Positions 13,006 to 24,255 of a stretch of 64,000 bases of DNA are shown in pieces. Position numbers and translations under genes: made by a program. Each line of letters starts with the position of its first letter. The first letter of the stretch is position 1. Origin of the DNA: Ashinkailepas kermadecensis (taxonomy: Eukaryota; Arthropoda; Thecostraca; Neolepadidae); NCBI GenBank assembly GCA_034440615.1, contig JAOTOM010005148.1, positions 341,001 through 405,000 of the forward strand, written 5' to 3'. The notes under the pieces are model-generated. The model did no database searches and was not told the origin of the DNA. It was given only the letters and a program-made list of their open reading frames with translations.

Positions 13006-13485
13006 TTTCTGGTAGATTTCGCTTCGTAGCATCATGAAGGCATCCCTACTGGCTTCGGGAGAAATTAATTGCAATAAATTGTATTGAACTATCATGCATT
13101 GAAATCAATAAATTTAGTCTTGGCGTTGTGGTGAGGCTAGCAGGGTGGAATCAAGCCCACTAGTGGTTCATTTGTCACGGTTGTTTATGTGTTTACAGAT
13201 GGGGAGTGTGGTGTTGATGTACGAAGATGTAATGGTCAGCAATCATAGTATTGCGATTACCTTATACGGTGCAATGCGAGCAGAAGCTGGTACTGCATTT
13301 ATCCAAACACGATGTGCATTGGATTGGGGGAATGATGGCTGTAGGATATCTTACCTTCTTCTCAGCACGTACATTTAAACATTGCAATTTTTAACGTCCC
13401 TCGTGATGTGGTGGTGTGTTGATTTTGTTCGCATATATTTGTGTCTCACTGTGTTAACTGTGCTGGTACGAGGTGTGACATTGCG
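13006..13485. other. Unassigned AT-rich sequence
   Basis: No gene or repeat recognised between the short repeats and the G/T-rich array. Confidence 0.4.
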
Positions 13486-13830
13486 TCAGCATACGCTGGT
13501 GTCAGTTTGGTATTCGTGTCGGTGCGTCGGTGTACGTTGGTGTTGGTGTGGTGGTGTGCTGGTGCGGTATTTGTAATGGTGCGTCGATATACGTTGGTGT
13601 TGGTGAGATGGTGTGCTGGTGCGGTATTGTGTCGGTGTACGTTGGTGTTGGTATGGTTGTGTGCTGGTATGGTATTGGTGACGGTGCGTCGGGTACGTTG
13701 GTGTTGGTGCGGTGGTGTGCTGGTACAGTATTTGTGGCTGTGCGTCGGTGTACGTTGGCGTTGGTGTGGGTGTGTGCTGGTGCGGTATTTGTGGCTGTGT
13801 ATCGATGCACGTTGGCATACCTGTGCGCAC
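13486..13830. repeat. Imperfect about 57-bp G/T-rich minisatellite (6 units)
   Basis: Units begin with TGCGTCGGTGTACGTTGGTG or a close variant at about 13523, 13580, 13630, 13685, 13741 and 13797, spaced roughly 50-57 bp apart. Each continues with GTGCTGGTGCGGTATTTGT. The plus strand is rich in G and T with few A. The 200- to 240-codon minus-strand ORFs across it encode only a His/Thr/Pro-rich repeat. Confidence 0.85.
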
Positions 13831-13879
13831 TGTGCAATGTATTGATGCGTTCGCCCAGCAGTGTGTGATTGTGTGATGT

Positions 13880-14090
13880 GACGATTGTAATGGTGTGTTG
13901 GTGTGTTTGCGGCAGTGGGTTAGCATGCCTGTTTGGCAGTGTGGTGGTATGTTTGCGGCGGTGGGTTGGTATACCTGTGTGGCAATGTGTTGAATGTTTG
14001 CGGCGGTGGGTTGATATGCCTGTGTGACAGTGTGTTGGTATATTTGCGGCGGTGGGTTGGTATGCCTGTATGGCAATGTGTTGGTAAGGC
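13880..14090. repeat. Imperfect about 47-bp G/T-rich minisatellite (about 4 units)
   Basis: A second array follows the 57-bp one. Its units share GTTTGCGGCGGTGGGTTGGT and CCTGTGTGGCA(A/G)TGTG, with copies near 13906, 13950, 13995 and 14042. The shared G/T bias suggests the two arrays arose in the same region. Confidence 0.8.
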
Positions 14091-14239
14091 CTACGATGAT
14101 GGATCCACATTCCTCAGATGGCGTGCGAGGCAGTTTGCTGACGTCCTGGCGACGCACCAGGAGCTGTGATATCCGCTGGCTGGGTACGGTGGCACTGTGC
14201 ACCAACACGCCTCAGTGTGGCTCTGTGTGTGTGCTGGCG
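14091..14239. other. Unassigned spacer
   Basis: Short non-repetitive stretch between the arrays and the next CpG-rich block; nothing recognised. Confidence 0.4.
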
Positions 14240-14740
14240 TGTCGTTTGTCAGCCGAGCCCGCCCACCCGTCAGCCGGTGCTCCGCGGGCGCGACCGGCGC
14301 GTGAACGCCTCCGAACTACTCCATCCGGAGACCATCGACGTCCCGTCGTGTGCCGTCCATGCACGTGACGCCAGTTTTAGCCTGCCGCCGTCCAACTTTG
14401 CCGTTCGGCGAATACGAGAACAGCGCCGAGCAGTGTTGCGTCGGTATTTCTGGAGCTGATGACGCACGAGCCGGCTGCCGTCGGGTCCGACGACCGTGCA
14501 TGCGCCGGCCCATCGGTGTCGACGGCGGCTCGGGCCGCCGGTCGATGCGGCAGCAACAGCGTGAAATAGTAGCGTCCCGCGTCACGACCGACCGAAATAG
14601 ACAGTGCACGGGCGCGTTTACGTCACGAATGCCGCTGAGCGGCGAAATATAGCGCCGGCCGGAAGTAGCGGCAGGGGAGAGTCGTCGTGTCTCCCACGCC
14701 CTCGCCCACGCCCACGCCACCCCTCTCCACCCGCCTCGCT
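14240..14740. other. CpG-rich block
   Basis: Dense CpG with CGTGACG, CGTCACG and GCGCCGGCC words. ORFs of 60-134 codons overlap on both strands without any recognisable domain, as GC-rich non-coding DNA gives by chance. It could be a promoter-type island or a diverged repeat. Confidence 0.45.
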
Positions 14741-15639
14741 GGGTCAGGCAGACGCCTGCGTCACCTGACAGGTGAGGTCTCGCTCAGCTGCCGTGCTTTG
14801 GAGCTCCGGCACTCAACGTGGTTTGGTTAGTAAATCGCCGCCAGAATCAAGTGGCAGTGGAGTCGGAACGTATTGAAGCTCGTCGCTGATGTTCATATGA
14901 TGCCGAGACACATTTCAAGGAAATATAACTTTTGTTCAGCTGGGAAATCGATCGCTTAGGTGCGTTCCAATAATGTTGCGTACATAGACTTGTGGTTAAG
15001 GCTGCCTAAAAGTCGGGCCCGTGCCCCTCCATGCAGCATGCTACTTCATAATGCCCTTGGGACACCTTGATCTTCTCGCTCACTGTTGAATTAAACGCAG
15101 CTCCTCTGGTTTTACGCTCATTTGCAACAGAACACGATCAGTGTTGTAAACGATCAGTGACCGAAACCATATAATCAATAACAACAACACGGTGCTGTTT
15201 TTCTTTGAAGCGATTGTATTTCATTACTGTAGCTCACCTTTTATGTTTTGACTTGCATGCTTGTTCGCTTTTCCCTCTTTGTTATCAATTTGGGCTCGGC
15301 CCAACATTTTGAACGGCTAACTCATCCGGTCCTAACCAACGTCACTGGACTAATGCCAACACAAGCCGCTAGTTACGCAGTGTGATTTGGACTCGCCGCC
15401 ACCGATGCCTAGTTTTCACAGTCACAGGTGTGCTGTACTGCCCATGCCCCCTGCCCCTGCCTCTTCCCCCTGCCCCTGCCTCTGTTGCGCACCACAATGA
15501 GGCGATGAACAATGGGACGGATGCTTCAAGGCTACGCGTCCACACCGACGTTTTCATCTCGAAGTTCTTGGAGCCGATTCCGAAAAGCTGTGGCGACTTG
15601 ATATATAAAGCCGATGATTGACATAGGAAAGCGGCGCGA
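14741..15639. other. Unassigned; small CCCCTGCC repeats
   Basis: No gene recognised. A short imperfect repeat of TGCCCCTGCCTCT lies at 15443-15483. Confidence 0.4.
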
Positions 15640-16272
15640 CCTGACCACACAGAATGCCCGCCGGCTTCCCGAGCCCCGACCGACAGGATGACGGCCACCG
15701 GATGTATTTTTCCTCAGTCGATTTCCGCATGTGGTCGGTGTTTTACTGGACCGCGGACAACGCTCGGGTATGCCTCGGACCGGCTGCCGAACGGGAGCAG
15801 CTAGTGGTCAACCAAACACCGTGCCACACATGGTGGCCACCAGTGCACACTGCACGGCGAGCCGCGCCGCTGCCTCTCCGCCCCTGCCAGCCGCAGGTGC
15901 CCGCCCCAGCCCGCCAACGTGACAAAGTGGTCAGATTCTCTCTGATTAGGGGGAGCTTATCCGACCCGTCGGACAGCAAGCCCGGCTCCCCAGTCACGCA
16001 AGTGTGAGAGGGGGGGGGAGGGCACCGGCACTGATGCGTCCAGCATCGGACATTGACCCTCCCGGCGCGGCCCCTCGCGTCGTTGACGGGGTCAACATCC
16101 TGCAGCATGCACCGCATGCATCATGGCCGCCTGCGGTCAGCTGTTGAAGGTCTCGCGGCAGGCCGACACCAGGCTGGTGGCGTCACGCGGATGGTGGTCC
16201 GACCGAGCCGATGTCCGGAGCCCGCTCCGGCCACTGCCAGGTCGGACGCCGCGGACCGCACCGGCCTGTATC
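15640..16272. other. CpG-rich block
   Basis: CpG-dense, GC-rich sequence with several overlapping ORFs and no recognisable protein motif. A G-run at 16009-16021 interrupts it. It ends at the pentanucleotide repeat. Confidence 0.4.
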
Positions 16273-16312
16273 TCCTGATCTGATCTGATCTGATCTGATC
16301 TGATCTGATCCG
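16273..16312. repeat. (CTGAT)n pentanucleotide microsatellite
   Basis: About seven uninterrupted CTGAT units inside a GC-rich block. Confidence 0.9.
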
Positions 16313-17989
16313 ACTGTCCACGGAATCCGACCGCCTGCATTCCGAGACTCGCTAGCAGTGTGGTCGCCGCGTTCCAGAGCGAAAGCTTCTTAGGAACTAT
16401 GGCATCGAACCTGAGAACGTCATCAATTCGCTTCAGTTTTCAATTGTCATTGCTGCTGGTGTTGGACAATTCTGGGCTCGTTCAATACCGGCGATGGTGA
16501 AATATTCTAACACTCAGGAGGAAATCGTGGAATGACTGACAGGGTTCCTTATGGGTGCTCATAAATACCGTGGGTACTGGGCCACCGGGTCGTTTGGTCA
16601 CGTGACCCTGTCAAGAGGATCACGAACCTGGCTGAGCGACCCAAACATGGCAACATGCTTGGAGCTCCTCAAACATAACTGTACTGCTCCGTGCCGGTCC
16701 TCATCCATTTCACGGGAGATCTTTCGATACAAACCTGGTCAAAAGCTGGCTTATTCCACGACGGGAGCACACGCTTTAAAGCGTTGCCGCCAGCATGTTA
16801 TACCGAGATGCACACATTGCGCAGCTCAGACTGTTGGATTCTCAAAACTCCGCCGGATCTCACTCGAAGTCCAGTAAATCCAGTTAAGCTCCTTTCCTAG
16901 GTTATGGCCCACGAACTTGCCCAGACACATGGACAAACATGGCCACAGGTCGAGCTTCTCATTCCCAAAGTCTCATATTTAGAGTAATGGCTGATAATTT
17001 TGTCGGAACTATTTGCACCCATCTGAGGTCTAGCTGCCACGTTATCGAGGCATATGTAAGAATATACAGGATTTAGTGCTGTTTATACATTCTGCTGAAC
17101 CGAGTTTTATGCTATCTAACTGGAGCATAGGTCCTCGCCCACAAACGGTCCGTCATGCTTAGTGCTGATTGATCGACTTCCATAATATTTCTAGGAAGCT
17201 TTGTTTTCTCAGTGTGCAAATATATTTCATGTTCTTGTAAAATCTATGTGTGAATGCAACAGACAGACGCGTTGAATTTATCTTTGTTTAAATATATTTT
17301 CGGTCCCCAAGATTTAGGACACATTTCCACGAGCGCTTCGGGATCAAATATACACTTAGGGCGAAAGAGCACGCTTCCTCTCAACGAGTATGTCAATTTG
17401 ACGTCACGTGGCTATTTTATTGACGCCGACTTAATTCGTTGGTAATTAAACAGTTAATGAGAGGACCTGTTGCGTTTAGCGATATTTCAAAGAGGCTTCA
17501 TATGTCACTAAGCGCTCCATGTGTCAGATGCATCGCATGCATGACAAGGGTTGCTGTTTTTACTTCGAACTGCAAGCCAAATTAACCAGCTTTCTTCGGG
17601 TTCCTGCCTTTGCTTGCTGCGTTTGTCGTCCCCATATTTCATGATCACCTTATACCACGCCATACACCTACTTCAGAGTGCTGAATTCGAAACCAGCTGA
17701 AAACCAGCTGAAAACCAGCCTGTCGGAAACGAGCCTGAGCCGGACATTACCCTCAATGACGAGCATGAGATTGAAGTCGGACAACAATGTTGGCATGGGA
17801 TCGGCAACCTTTTACCACACGATATCGCCACACAGGCGGCGGGCTGGCAAAATTCAGCCAACAACTATTGCTAAATACTAGCACAGAGTCGATGATCGGC
17901 CCCAATGTGTCAGTGGCCGACCGAAGCGAAATAACAGGGCGTGCATTGACTACTAGGGCAGTCTACTAGGGCATTTTTATGTGAAAACT
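16313..17989. other. Unassigned sequence
   Basis: No gene recognised. A short direct repeat of AAAACCAGCTG occurs near 17691-17717. TGACGTCACGTG (a CRE fused to an E-box-like CACGTG) lies at 17399-17410, but nothing around it identifies a promoter. Confidence 0.4.
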
Positions 17990-18480
17990 GGCAGTTCAAG
18001 TGCTCCCAGTCTCTCCTAAATACGCCCAGGCCCCCACGTTTTTGTTTAACTTAGGAGCACCGAACAAAAGTCTAACTTTTCGCAGGCCAGGGTGCCCCAC
18101 TAGGAAATCAAGGTGCCCCTGACGAAGAGCAAGAAGCAAGTATATGCCCCTTTTTCACGCAGCCTTCGATGCACCCATTGCAGGTCAACTTGCACATCTG
18201 ACAGGTCATGATGCCCTAGATTGAGAGGTTATGGTGCTCTACCGAAGCATTCGAATGCCCCTTCGACGGCTCATTGTGCCCTTCTGGTAGCTCAGATTGC
18301 CCATTTGGCGACTAGCTCGGGGCTTGGGAATATCACGGATGTCTTTAAAGGTTCAGAGTGCCTTTCAACAAAGCGGAATGTCCCTGCTACTGTACAAAGT
18401 GCTCCTTGCTGACGTTACAGTGTCTCTCTCGCAAGTTAAAGTTCCCCCAGGTAACTTACGCAGGACCTTAGTAGGTCAAG
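17990..18480. repeat. Degenerate minisatellite with recurrent GTGCCC
   Basis: Words such as GTGCCCC, ATGCCC, TTGCCC and GTGCTC recur every 25-35 bases (for example 18090, 18111, 18143, 18200, 18256, 18297 and 18357), often followed by a TC-rich then AGGTCA-like part. The pattern is that of an old, heavily diverged array. Confidence 0.5.
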
Positions 18481-19795
18481 TTGCATGGGATGGCTAGTTT
18501 TCCTCGAATTATTCCCAAGCAAAATTATTTGTACACTACTACACAATAGTCTGCAAAGTGACCTTTTCATACCCCCAAAGCACCCTTTTCCGGCCTTGTT
18601 GTCGAAGTACTCCCAGTGGCATATCGAAGAAAATGCACTGCGACATCTTCCGACGACTGGTCCGCATGAACGCGGCGGCCGTCTCCTCGTGTGGGCCAGG
18701 AGTCACCTTGGCTACAGCCGGCCGAGCACGTCGCGTGTCGACTGCGCCTGCCAGCCGCTTTCCCTTCCGTCTGCCGTCACAAGCTTAGAGGATTTTTGTC
18801 TTCTGCGCGCATGGGCCTGGAGAGCGCCTCGGATCCGGCGCTCGACCGGATCGAGACGAGAGTTTTATGAAGTGTGACAAGGCCACGATCGCACATGGGT
18901 GTCGCGGTTCATTCACCCCTGGCCGTCCCAAGTGGCTCAGCGCGGTTTGAAAATAGTTTTTTTTTTGGTACAACAGCGTCTACCTCCACGTGACCGGCGT
19001 TCTGCCGAGCTGATCCTCGCAACAGATGCGTTTAGGAGCACACATGACATCTGACCTGTGTTTTCCTTTGAAATTGATAAACATCCTGGAAGCATGACGA
19101 TTACCACAAACTCGTAAACCTTCTCAGAAGTTCGCTTTCATTTCGATGTATCTTTCAAGATCAGCGAGACCACTGCCATGACCGTGCACCAGTGCTGTGT
19201 TGGGGTCGATGTCTGATAACGCGGTACCTGTTAACAATCTTGGCTCGTGACACCACCCCTTTGTCGGGAGTTAAATGGTGACCCTTGAAGAATGTAGATC
19301 CACCCCGGTCCTCGACAACACCTGCCGGATTTACGGGCGCGTCGACCCCGGCAACGCCTGACATTTACTTGAAACTGACAAGCGCAAGCCGATGTGCTCA
19401 TCTGTACATAGATCACATTGGAGGTGGTACCGAGGTGCTGAACAAGGACCTCAGTATGGAAAGTTCCGAGAGCTTATATGTCCGATCAAAATTGTTGAAG
19501 TATGTGGCTAATCAATGTAGCGACTACATCATCTGGTCAATTTATTTATATGCAAGTAATGTGTTGCCGAGGATTCACATTTTTGTCAGTATCAGCGCAA
19601 AAGTACTTCTACGGAAAGGTGGCCCCAATGCCACATGTTTTGTATAAGTTAAATTAAGTCTGTGATGAGTTTTCCAATATTGCTCTTCGTTTTTTCTTCT
19701 TTTGCACTTCATCAGTTGTTAGTGAAGGGAATTATCTGCAACATGCCTGGAGCACCCCCGGAACACGTTAATGTGGTACGCGTTACATCGGAATG
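18481..19795. other. Unassigned; CpG-rich patch at 18660-18870
   Basis: No gene recognised. A small CpG-dense patch around 18660-18870 carries overlapping ORFs without a domain. The rest is AT-rich. Confidence 0.4.
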
Positions 19796-20446
19796 GGGAG
19801 GATGAGGTTTTGCCAGCGTGCTACCAGGTGATGTTTCCGGCCAGAGTCGCAGCCAAACCCCTCCCCTATTATCCAAAAATACACTAGATAAAACGAAACA
19901 TGCTGAGATTTTCATCATGCAAAATCGTGCATTTTCGGCACGCTTCGCGCGCCAAAAACTTTTTCTCTTTCGTCACATTTGTTTTTGCCATCTGGGCCCC
20001 CATAGGAAAATCCTGGTTGCGCCACTGAGATCGGCTGTTTCTGATGTGTACGATGTGCATATGAGTGTAGTGTCGTGGCTGACGAGTTGTGTGCTGAGTT
20101 GGTGTGTGTTTGTGGGCTGATGGTGATGTGGAGAGCAATGCTGGTCTTAGAGTGCTGAGTGAGCTTGTAGAGACTTGCGGTTATGTGATGGCACGGCGAA
20201 GATGAATTGAAGCTTGATGACGTTAGAGTTGTAGAGTAGAATTTACATAGGAAACGAGCTGATTTGCAGGTTGGCAAAAGGTGCATCCCGGTCTGTATGA
20301 GGAGAGTGGAGGGGACGGGGTCATCGCTGATGCAATTCCATGAACATGGCAAAAACGAGTCATGGTACCAAATGTACCACCTGGATTATCTTTTTCAGAT
20401 CAGCTCGCTTTTTTTCTTTTTTTTCTTTGTTTTTTTAGCATCTCGT
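19796..20446 (+). repeat. Unknown dispersed repeat family, copy A (interrupted)
   Basis: This copy matches the one at 23643-24255. It begins GGATGAGGTTTTGCCAGC and continues after an inserted element with GAGTGTAGTGTCGTGGCTGA, GAGTTGTGTGCTGAGTTGGT and GGTCATCGCTGATGCAATTC. Its last part also matches 21003-21234, including ACGAGTCATGGTACCAAATG and a T-rich end followed by AGCATCTCG. No ORF or RT motif is seen and no tRNA-like head is evident, so its class is unknown. A MITE-like insertion at 19852-20027 splits it. Confidence 0.75.
19852..20027. mobile_element. Small hAT-like MITE (176 bp) inserted in repeat copy A
   Basis: The right end, read on the minus strand, starts CAGTGGCGCAACCAGGATTT, a form common at hAT-type transposon ends. 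The left end reads CAGAGTCGCAGCCA on the plus strand and matches at about 11 of 14 positions, giving imperfect terminal inverted repeats. The related copy at 23.6 kb lacks this segment, which supports insertion. Flanking octamers share only their last four bases (CGGC), so the target-site duplication is unproven. It is far too short to encode a transposase. Confidence 0.55.
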
Positions 20447-21002
20447 ATTGGTGCTGTTGTTCTTTTCTGTTTATTTTAAGCAGTTCATTTTTTGCTTTTT
20501 CATGTCATAAAACAGGGCAGTGGAGGAAATTAAATGAAAGATGTGCTCGTGGAGTTGCTGGGTGTTTGTCGTTGAGGAGTGTCTTGATGTTAAAGTTGAG
20601 ATGGTTTGTGTTGCAATATGTGATGAGTTGTTGTCGTTATTGGATGAATTTGTGACAGCAGATGAGGATGTGGTGGACTGTTAGTATTATGTTGCAAGTA
20701 GTGCAGTGGAGTCGTGGTTGCTGTGTAGAGGTAGGTTTTTTTTGGGGGGGGGGTCGTTTTAGAAGCGCTTTGTGATGCTGACTTTGACTCAGTGGTATAT
20801 AGAGTGTGAATTTTTTTTTTTTTTTTTTGTTTTGTAGTTCTGCTGTGTAGATGGATGCAGTGTCTGACAGACGGTCGCATAGTATAGCTCTTGGCGGCGT
20901 GTTCATGGAGTAGAGCACCGCCGCCGCGCTCGTCCTCCGCCTTGGTGTGTGTTGTATGGAGCCAGATAATGTCGTGTGATTGGGGTGTTGTGCTGTGTAT
21001 GG
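20447..21002. other. Unassigned; G/T-rich, with poly(T)
   Basis: No gene recognised. The plus strand is strikingly poor in C from about 20580 to 20870, with a G-run at 20744-20752 and a T-run at 20812-20829. It lies between two copies of the unknown repeat family. Confidence 0.4.
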
Positions 21003-21234
21003 CTTAAGCTTGAAGACTTTAAAGTGGTAGAGTAGAGCTTACATTGGAAGCGAGCTGATTTGCAGCATGGCGAAAGGTGCATCCCGGTCTGTGTGGGGAG
21101 AGTGCAGGGGACAGGGTCATCGCCGATGCAATTCCCTAAACATGGCAAAAACGAGTCATGGTACCAAATGTGCCACCTGGGCGTTTTCAGATCAGCTCAC
21201 TTTTTTCTCTTTTCTTTGTTTTTTTAGCATCTCG
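21003..21234 (+). repeat. Unknown dispersed repeat family, copy B (partial)
   Basis: It matches the 3' part of copy A closely: GTAGAGTAGAGCTTACAT, CGAGCTGATTTGCAG, GTGCATCCCGGTCTGTGTGG, ATGGCAAAAACGAGTCATGG and the T-rich end plus AGCATCTCG. The 5' part of the family is absent or too diverged to see. The close match in the same orientation suggests local duplication or recent amplification. Confidence 0.8.
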
Positions 21235-21559
21235 TTTAAGCAGAATAGCTGTTTAATTTCGTTGTGGGTGTAAGTGAGCTTGGTTCGGTCCACTAGAAAG
21301 TGCGCGTGAGAGGCGGCTCTGTTCACCATGTGGTACGTCGTGGTAGTGGTGCGATGGTCGATAGTGTCAGGTTAACTGATGTGGCGAGTATTTGTATTCT
21401 GCAACCTAATGTGATTTTGAGCCATGATTCGTTGCGTGCTACAAATTGATGGCTGTGGGAAGAACGTCGTGCGAGTACTTCGGTGCATGGGTTATTAGCA
21501 ATCAGTTCAGTTCAATCAGTTCAATCAGTATCTGAGCCTATGTGACCCAACAGTCGACG
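21235..21559. other. Unassigned sequence
   Basis: No gene recognised. A short CAGTTCAATCAG repeat occurs at 21501-21528 just before the CpG-rich block. Confidence 0.4.
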
Positions 21560-22140
21560 CGTCGTAAAGCCAATAATCATGCAACCACGAGGGAGGCTGA
21601 AGGATGGCGACGCTGTGTGGTCAGAACCGTGTCGTCATCTTCAGTGCGCTCCCAAGCACCACGCCGCGCCCCGAGTGGGCGCGTATCACGACACGCCCGC
21701 CGCCCGTGACGCCATCGCGGCGACCCACGCGGTCCCGGCGGGCGTCCGCCGCCGGCTCGTTCTCGTCCGCATCGGCCGCGTCGGGGCCGGCGCCGACGCC
21801 GCCGCGCCGGCTGGCGTCGGCGCCGACGTCACGCCATTCACGGAAGCGGCCGACCGACACGCGCGCCACCTCCGACCTTTGCCGGCGCTGACGTCACGCG
21901 GCCGGCCGCTGACGTCGCCGCGCCGTTGACATGACGTCAGCGGTGACATTGGCGTCGGCCGTCGACTCGGCTTCCGACGCGCGACGACGGCAACGAGCAG
22001 GCGTCGCCCGAGTGGGGCTGGGAAAGCGGCCGCGCTGTTGGTCGGCGCCGAGCAGCAGGTCGCAGTTGATCTATTATAGGATGGCAGCCGCCGCCGTGCA
22101 AGCGCCGGTCAAGGTCAATCAGTGAGTTCGTCGCCGTGAC
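21560..22140. promoter_or_regulatory. CpG-rich block with CRE-like sites; possible promoter region
   Basis: This is the densest CpG stretch in the window, dominated by GGCGCCGACG and CGGCCG words. It contains perfect TGACGTCA octamers (CRE/ATF-type) at 21889-21896 and 21932-21939, and a near match CGACGTCA close to 21826. It ends beside a candidate first exon with a good start context and donor. A CpG island promoter would fit, but many invertebrates lack such islands, and similar blocks occur elsewhere in this window without visible exons. Confidence 0.35.
22081..22121 (+). CDS. Candidate first coding exon (unknown protein)
   Basis: The ATG at 22081 has A at -3 and G at +4, a favourable start context. 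It opens a 13-codon stretch reading MAAAAVQAPVKVN, plus two bases, up to CA|GTGAGT at 22120-22127, a plausible U2-type splice donor. The exon sits at the downstream edge of the CpG-rich block with CRE-like sites, the usual position of a first exon. No homology can be claimed from 13 residues, and no second exon was identified downstream. Without splicing the frame stops at the TGA overlapping the donor. A chance ORF in GC-rich DNA is the main alternative. Confidence 0.2.
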
Positions 22141-23642
22141 GAGCCGGCCAAGTGCTGGGCAAAGAAGATGCCTGCGTGTCCGGAGCGTGGTGTTCTACGC
22201 AGTATCCTCACATATGATGAACTCCAAGCTCTTTGTTAGCCCGCATTCATACCCGATGCACATAGCTTACAGCTTTATTTTTAAAGCGTGACAACGTGGC
22301 ACAGTTGCTAGGAGAAGCTATCGTGATTGGTCAGCGGTTGCTCACTCTCACGGAGAGATCGTTGGCGCTTGGTATATTGAGAAATTTCATCGGCTTGCAC
22401 ATGCTCTGGAAATCCGGTTTATGTTCAAAATATGTTTATGTTCAAAATTTATACCGGTTCGGTATAAAAACGTTGGCCACTTTGATCCGTCGGTGTGTTG
22501 TACCATTGTGAAAGAAAGTTTTCATCTTCTTAGCTCCAGTAGGGCTCCAATGGGCCGCAAAGTTATCGGTGGTGAATGGAATGCACATAATGCAACTCCG
22601 TGTTGTCTTAAAAACAATTCATACTTCGGAAAATGGTGACGTAATGGAAGCACACTCAGGCATTGGTCGTATCCGCAAATAGGAAAAGGGAGGAAATCTG
22701 ACAGGGATAATCGCTGTCAAATATCCGTATTATCCCAAGCTGCGTGATGAATGCGTTCACGTCTGATCCGAAACATTCGGGAAGAGCACCTTCTCCATCA
22801 AAGTTGTTCTCAGAGGCGTAGTCAGAGACATCAAAATGGGGAATTGTCCTTCTCGCAATTCGATTTACACACAGACGAAGCTAGTCGAATTTTGCAATTT
22901 GACAATATCAGCCAAACGTTTTCCCCAAAGCTCTCCTCTGGTGTCGCCTTTGGAATGTTTCGAAACTGTCATTCAACTGAAATATTCAGGCAGCAGTTAA
23001 AAACCTCAATTTCTGCATGGAATCTTCCTTGACAAGCAAATACATTTCAAGCAAGGAAGAACTCGCATAAGCTCCTCATGGTATATAATCCCGACGTGAC
23101 TGATGAATAAATATAATATACTACTCATTAATATATGGAATATATAGAATGTATTGCGCTGGAGTATATAGAATCTGACACGTTTTATTAAAAGCATTTC
23201 CAACGAACAAATCGCCTGGAGCCGCCTTTGACGTAAATATTCCGTCCAAGTCTTCAAATGGTGTGTTAAATATCCTCCTCAGGTTCATGTGGGAATAAAT
23301 AACCCCAATTCCAATGATTCTACGTACTCGAAGAAGCAAGCTCAGCGCGCTGTTGTACCCACTTTGCAGCCTCCCATGGTAAGCACATAGTGTATGAACT
23401 TTCAAATACTCCATGCAATAGTCTTACGACAGTTTGAACAATTCGTCCGGCTATATATAAAATACATTCATGAAATCACACAGAGAAGACAGGCTAACAT
23501 GAATGAGAACGCTTGTTTTCGCGGAAGTGTCTATGAATAGGGAGACCATAGCTAAGTAAACATATTCCTGCAATTCGACACAGTGCATTAAATCCAGGAC
23601 GCGTGCTCTATGTTCGACAGAGTGGCACGATTACAGAAATAG
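22141..23642. other. Unassigned AT-rich sequence
   Basis: No gene recognised. If the candidate exon at 22081 is real this would be intron, but I see no convincing acceptor-plus-exon. ORFs of up to 97 codons lack domains. Confidence 0.4.
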
Positions 23643-24255
23643 CCGGGGATGAGGCTTTGCCAGCCTGCCATCAGGTGGTGATGTCGGTTGATCCGGTGAT
23701 GCCATCAGGTGGTGATGTCGGTTGATCCGGTGGTGTCATCAGGTGTGTGCTGTGCGTATGAGTGTAGTGTCGTGGCTGGCGAGTTGTGTGCTGAGTTGGT
23801 GTGTGTCTGTGTATGTAGGCTGGTGGTGACGTGGAGAGCAAGGCCGGTCCTGGAGCGCTGAGTGAGCTTGTATAGATTAGAAATGAGGTGATGGCGCAGC
23901 GAAGATGAGCTTGAAGAGTAGATGAAGCTTGAAGAGTAGATTAAGCATGAAGAGTAGATGAAGCTTGAATATGTAGAGTTGTAGAGTATAGATTGAAGAG
24001 GAGATGATTTGATTTGCAGTTTGGCGAATGGTGCAGCCCGGCCTGTATGGAGCTTGAAGATGCAGAGTTGTAGAGTCGAACTTGAAGACGAGATGAGATC
24101 ATTTGCAATGTGGCAAAAGGCGCAGCCCGGGCGGTACCTGGAGAGTGGAGGTGGAGTGGTCATCGCCGATGCAATTACATGAACATGGCAAAGGCGAATC
24201 ATGGTACATACCAAAAGTGCCGTGTGGGTTTGTTTTCTTCAGATCAGCTGAACGT
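23643..24255 (+). repeat. Unknown dispersed repeat family, copy C (fullest)
   Basis: It begins GGGGATGAGGCTTTGCCAGC and carries all blocks seen in copy A without the MITE: GAGTGTAGTGTCGTGGCTGG, GGTGGTGACGTGGAGAGCAA, GTCATCGCCGATGCAATTAC and ending near TTCAGATCAGCTGA. Internal duplications are present: ATCAGGTGGTGATGTCGGTT twice near 23671 and 23704, GAAGAGTAGAT(G/T)AAGC repeated at 23911-23962, and a TGCAGAGTTGTAGAGT segment duplicated around 24060. It contains no coding motif. Confidence 0.8.

Noticed and set aside
22751..23032. 93-codon ORF as a possible second exon after 22081
   Set aside because: No recognisable domain, no clear pyrimidine tract plus AG in a matching phase, and no support for coding bias.
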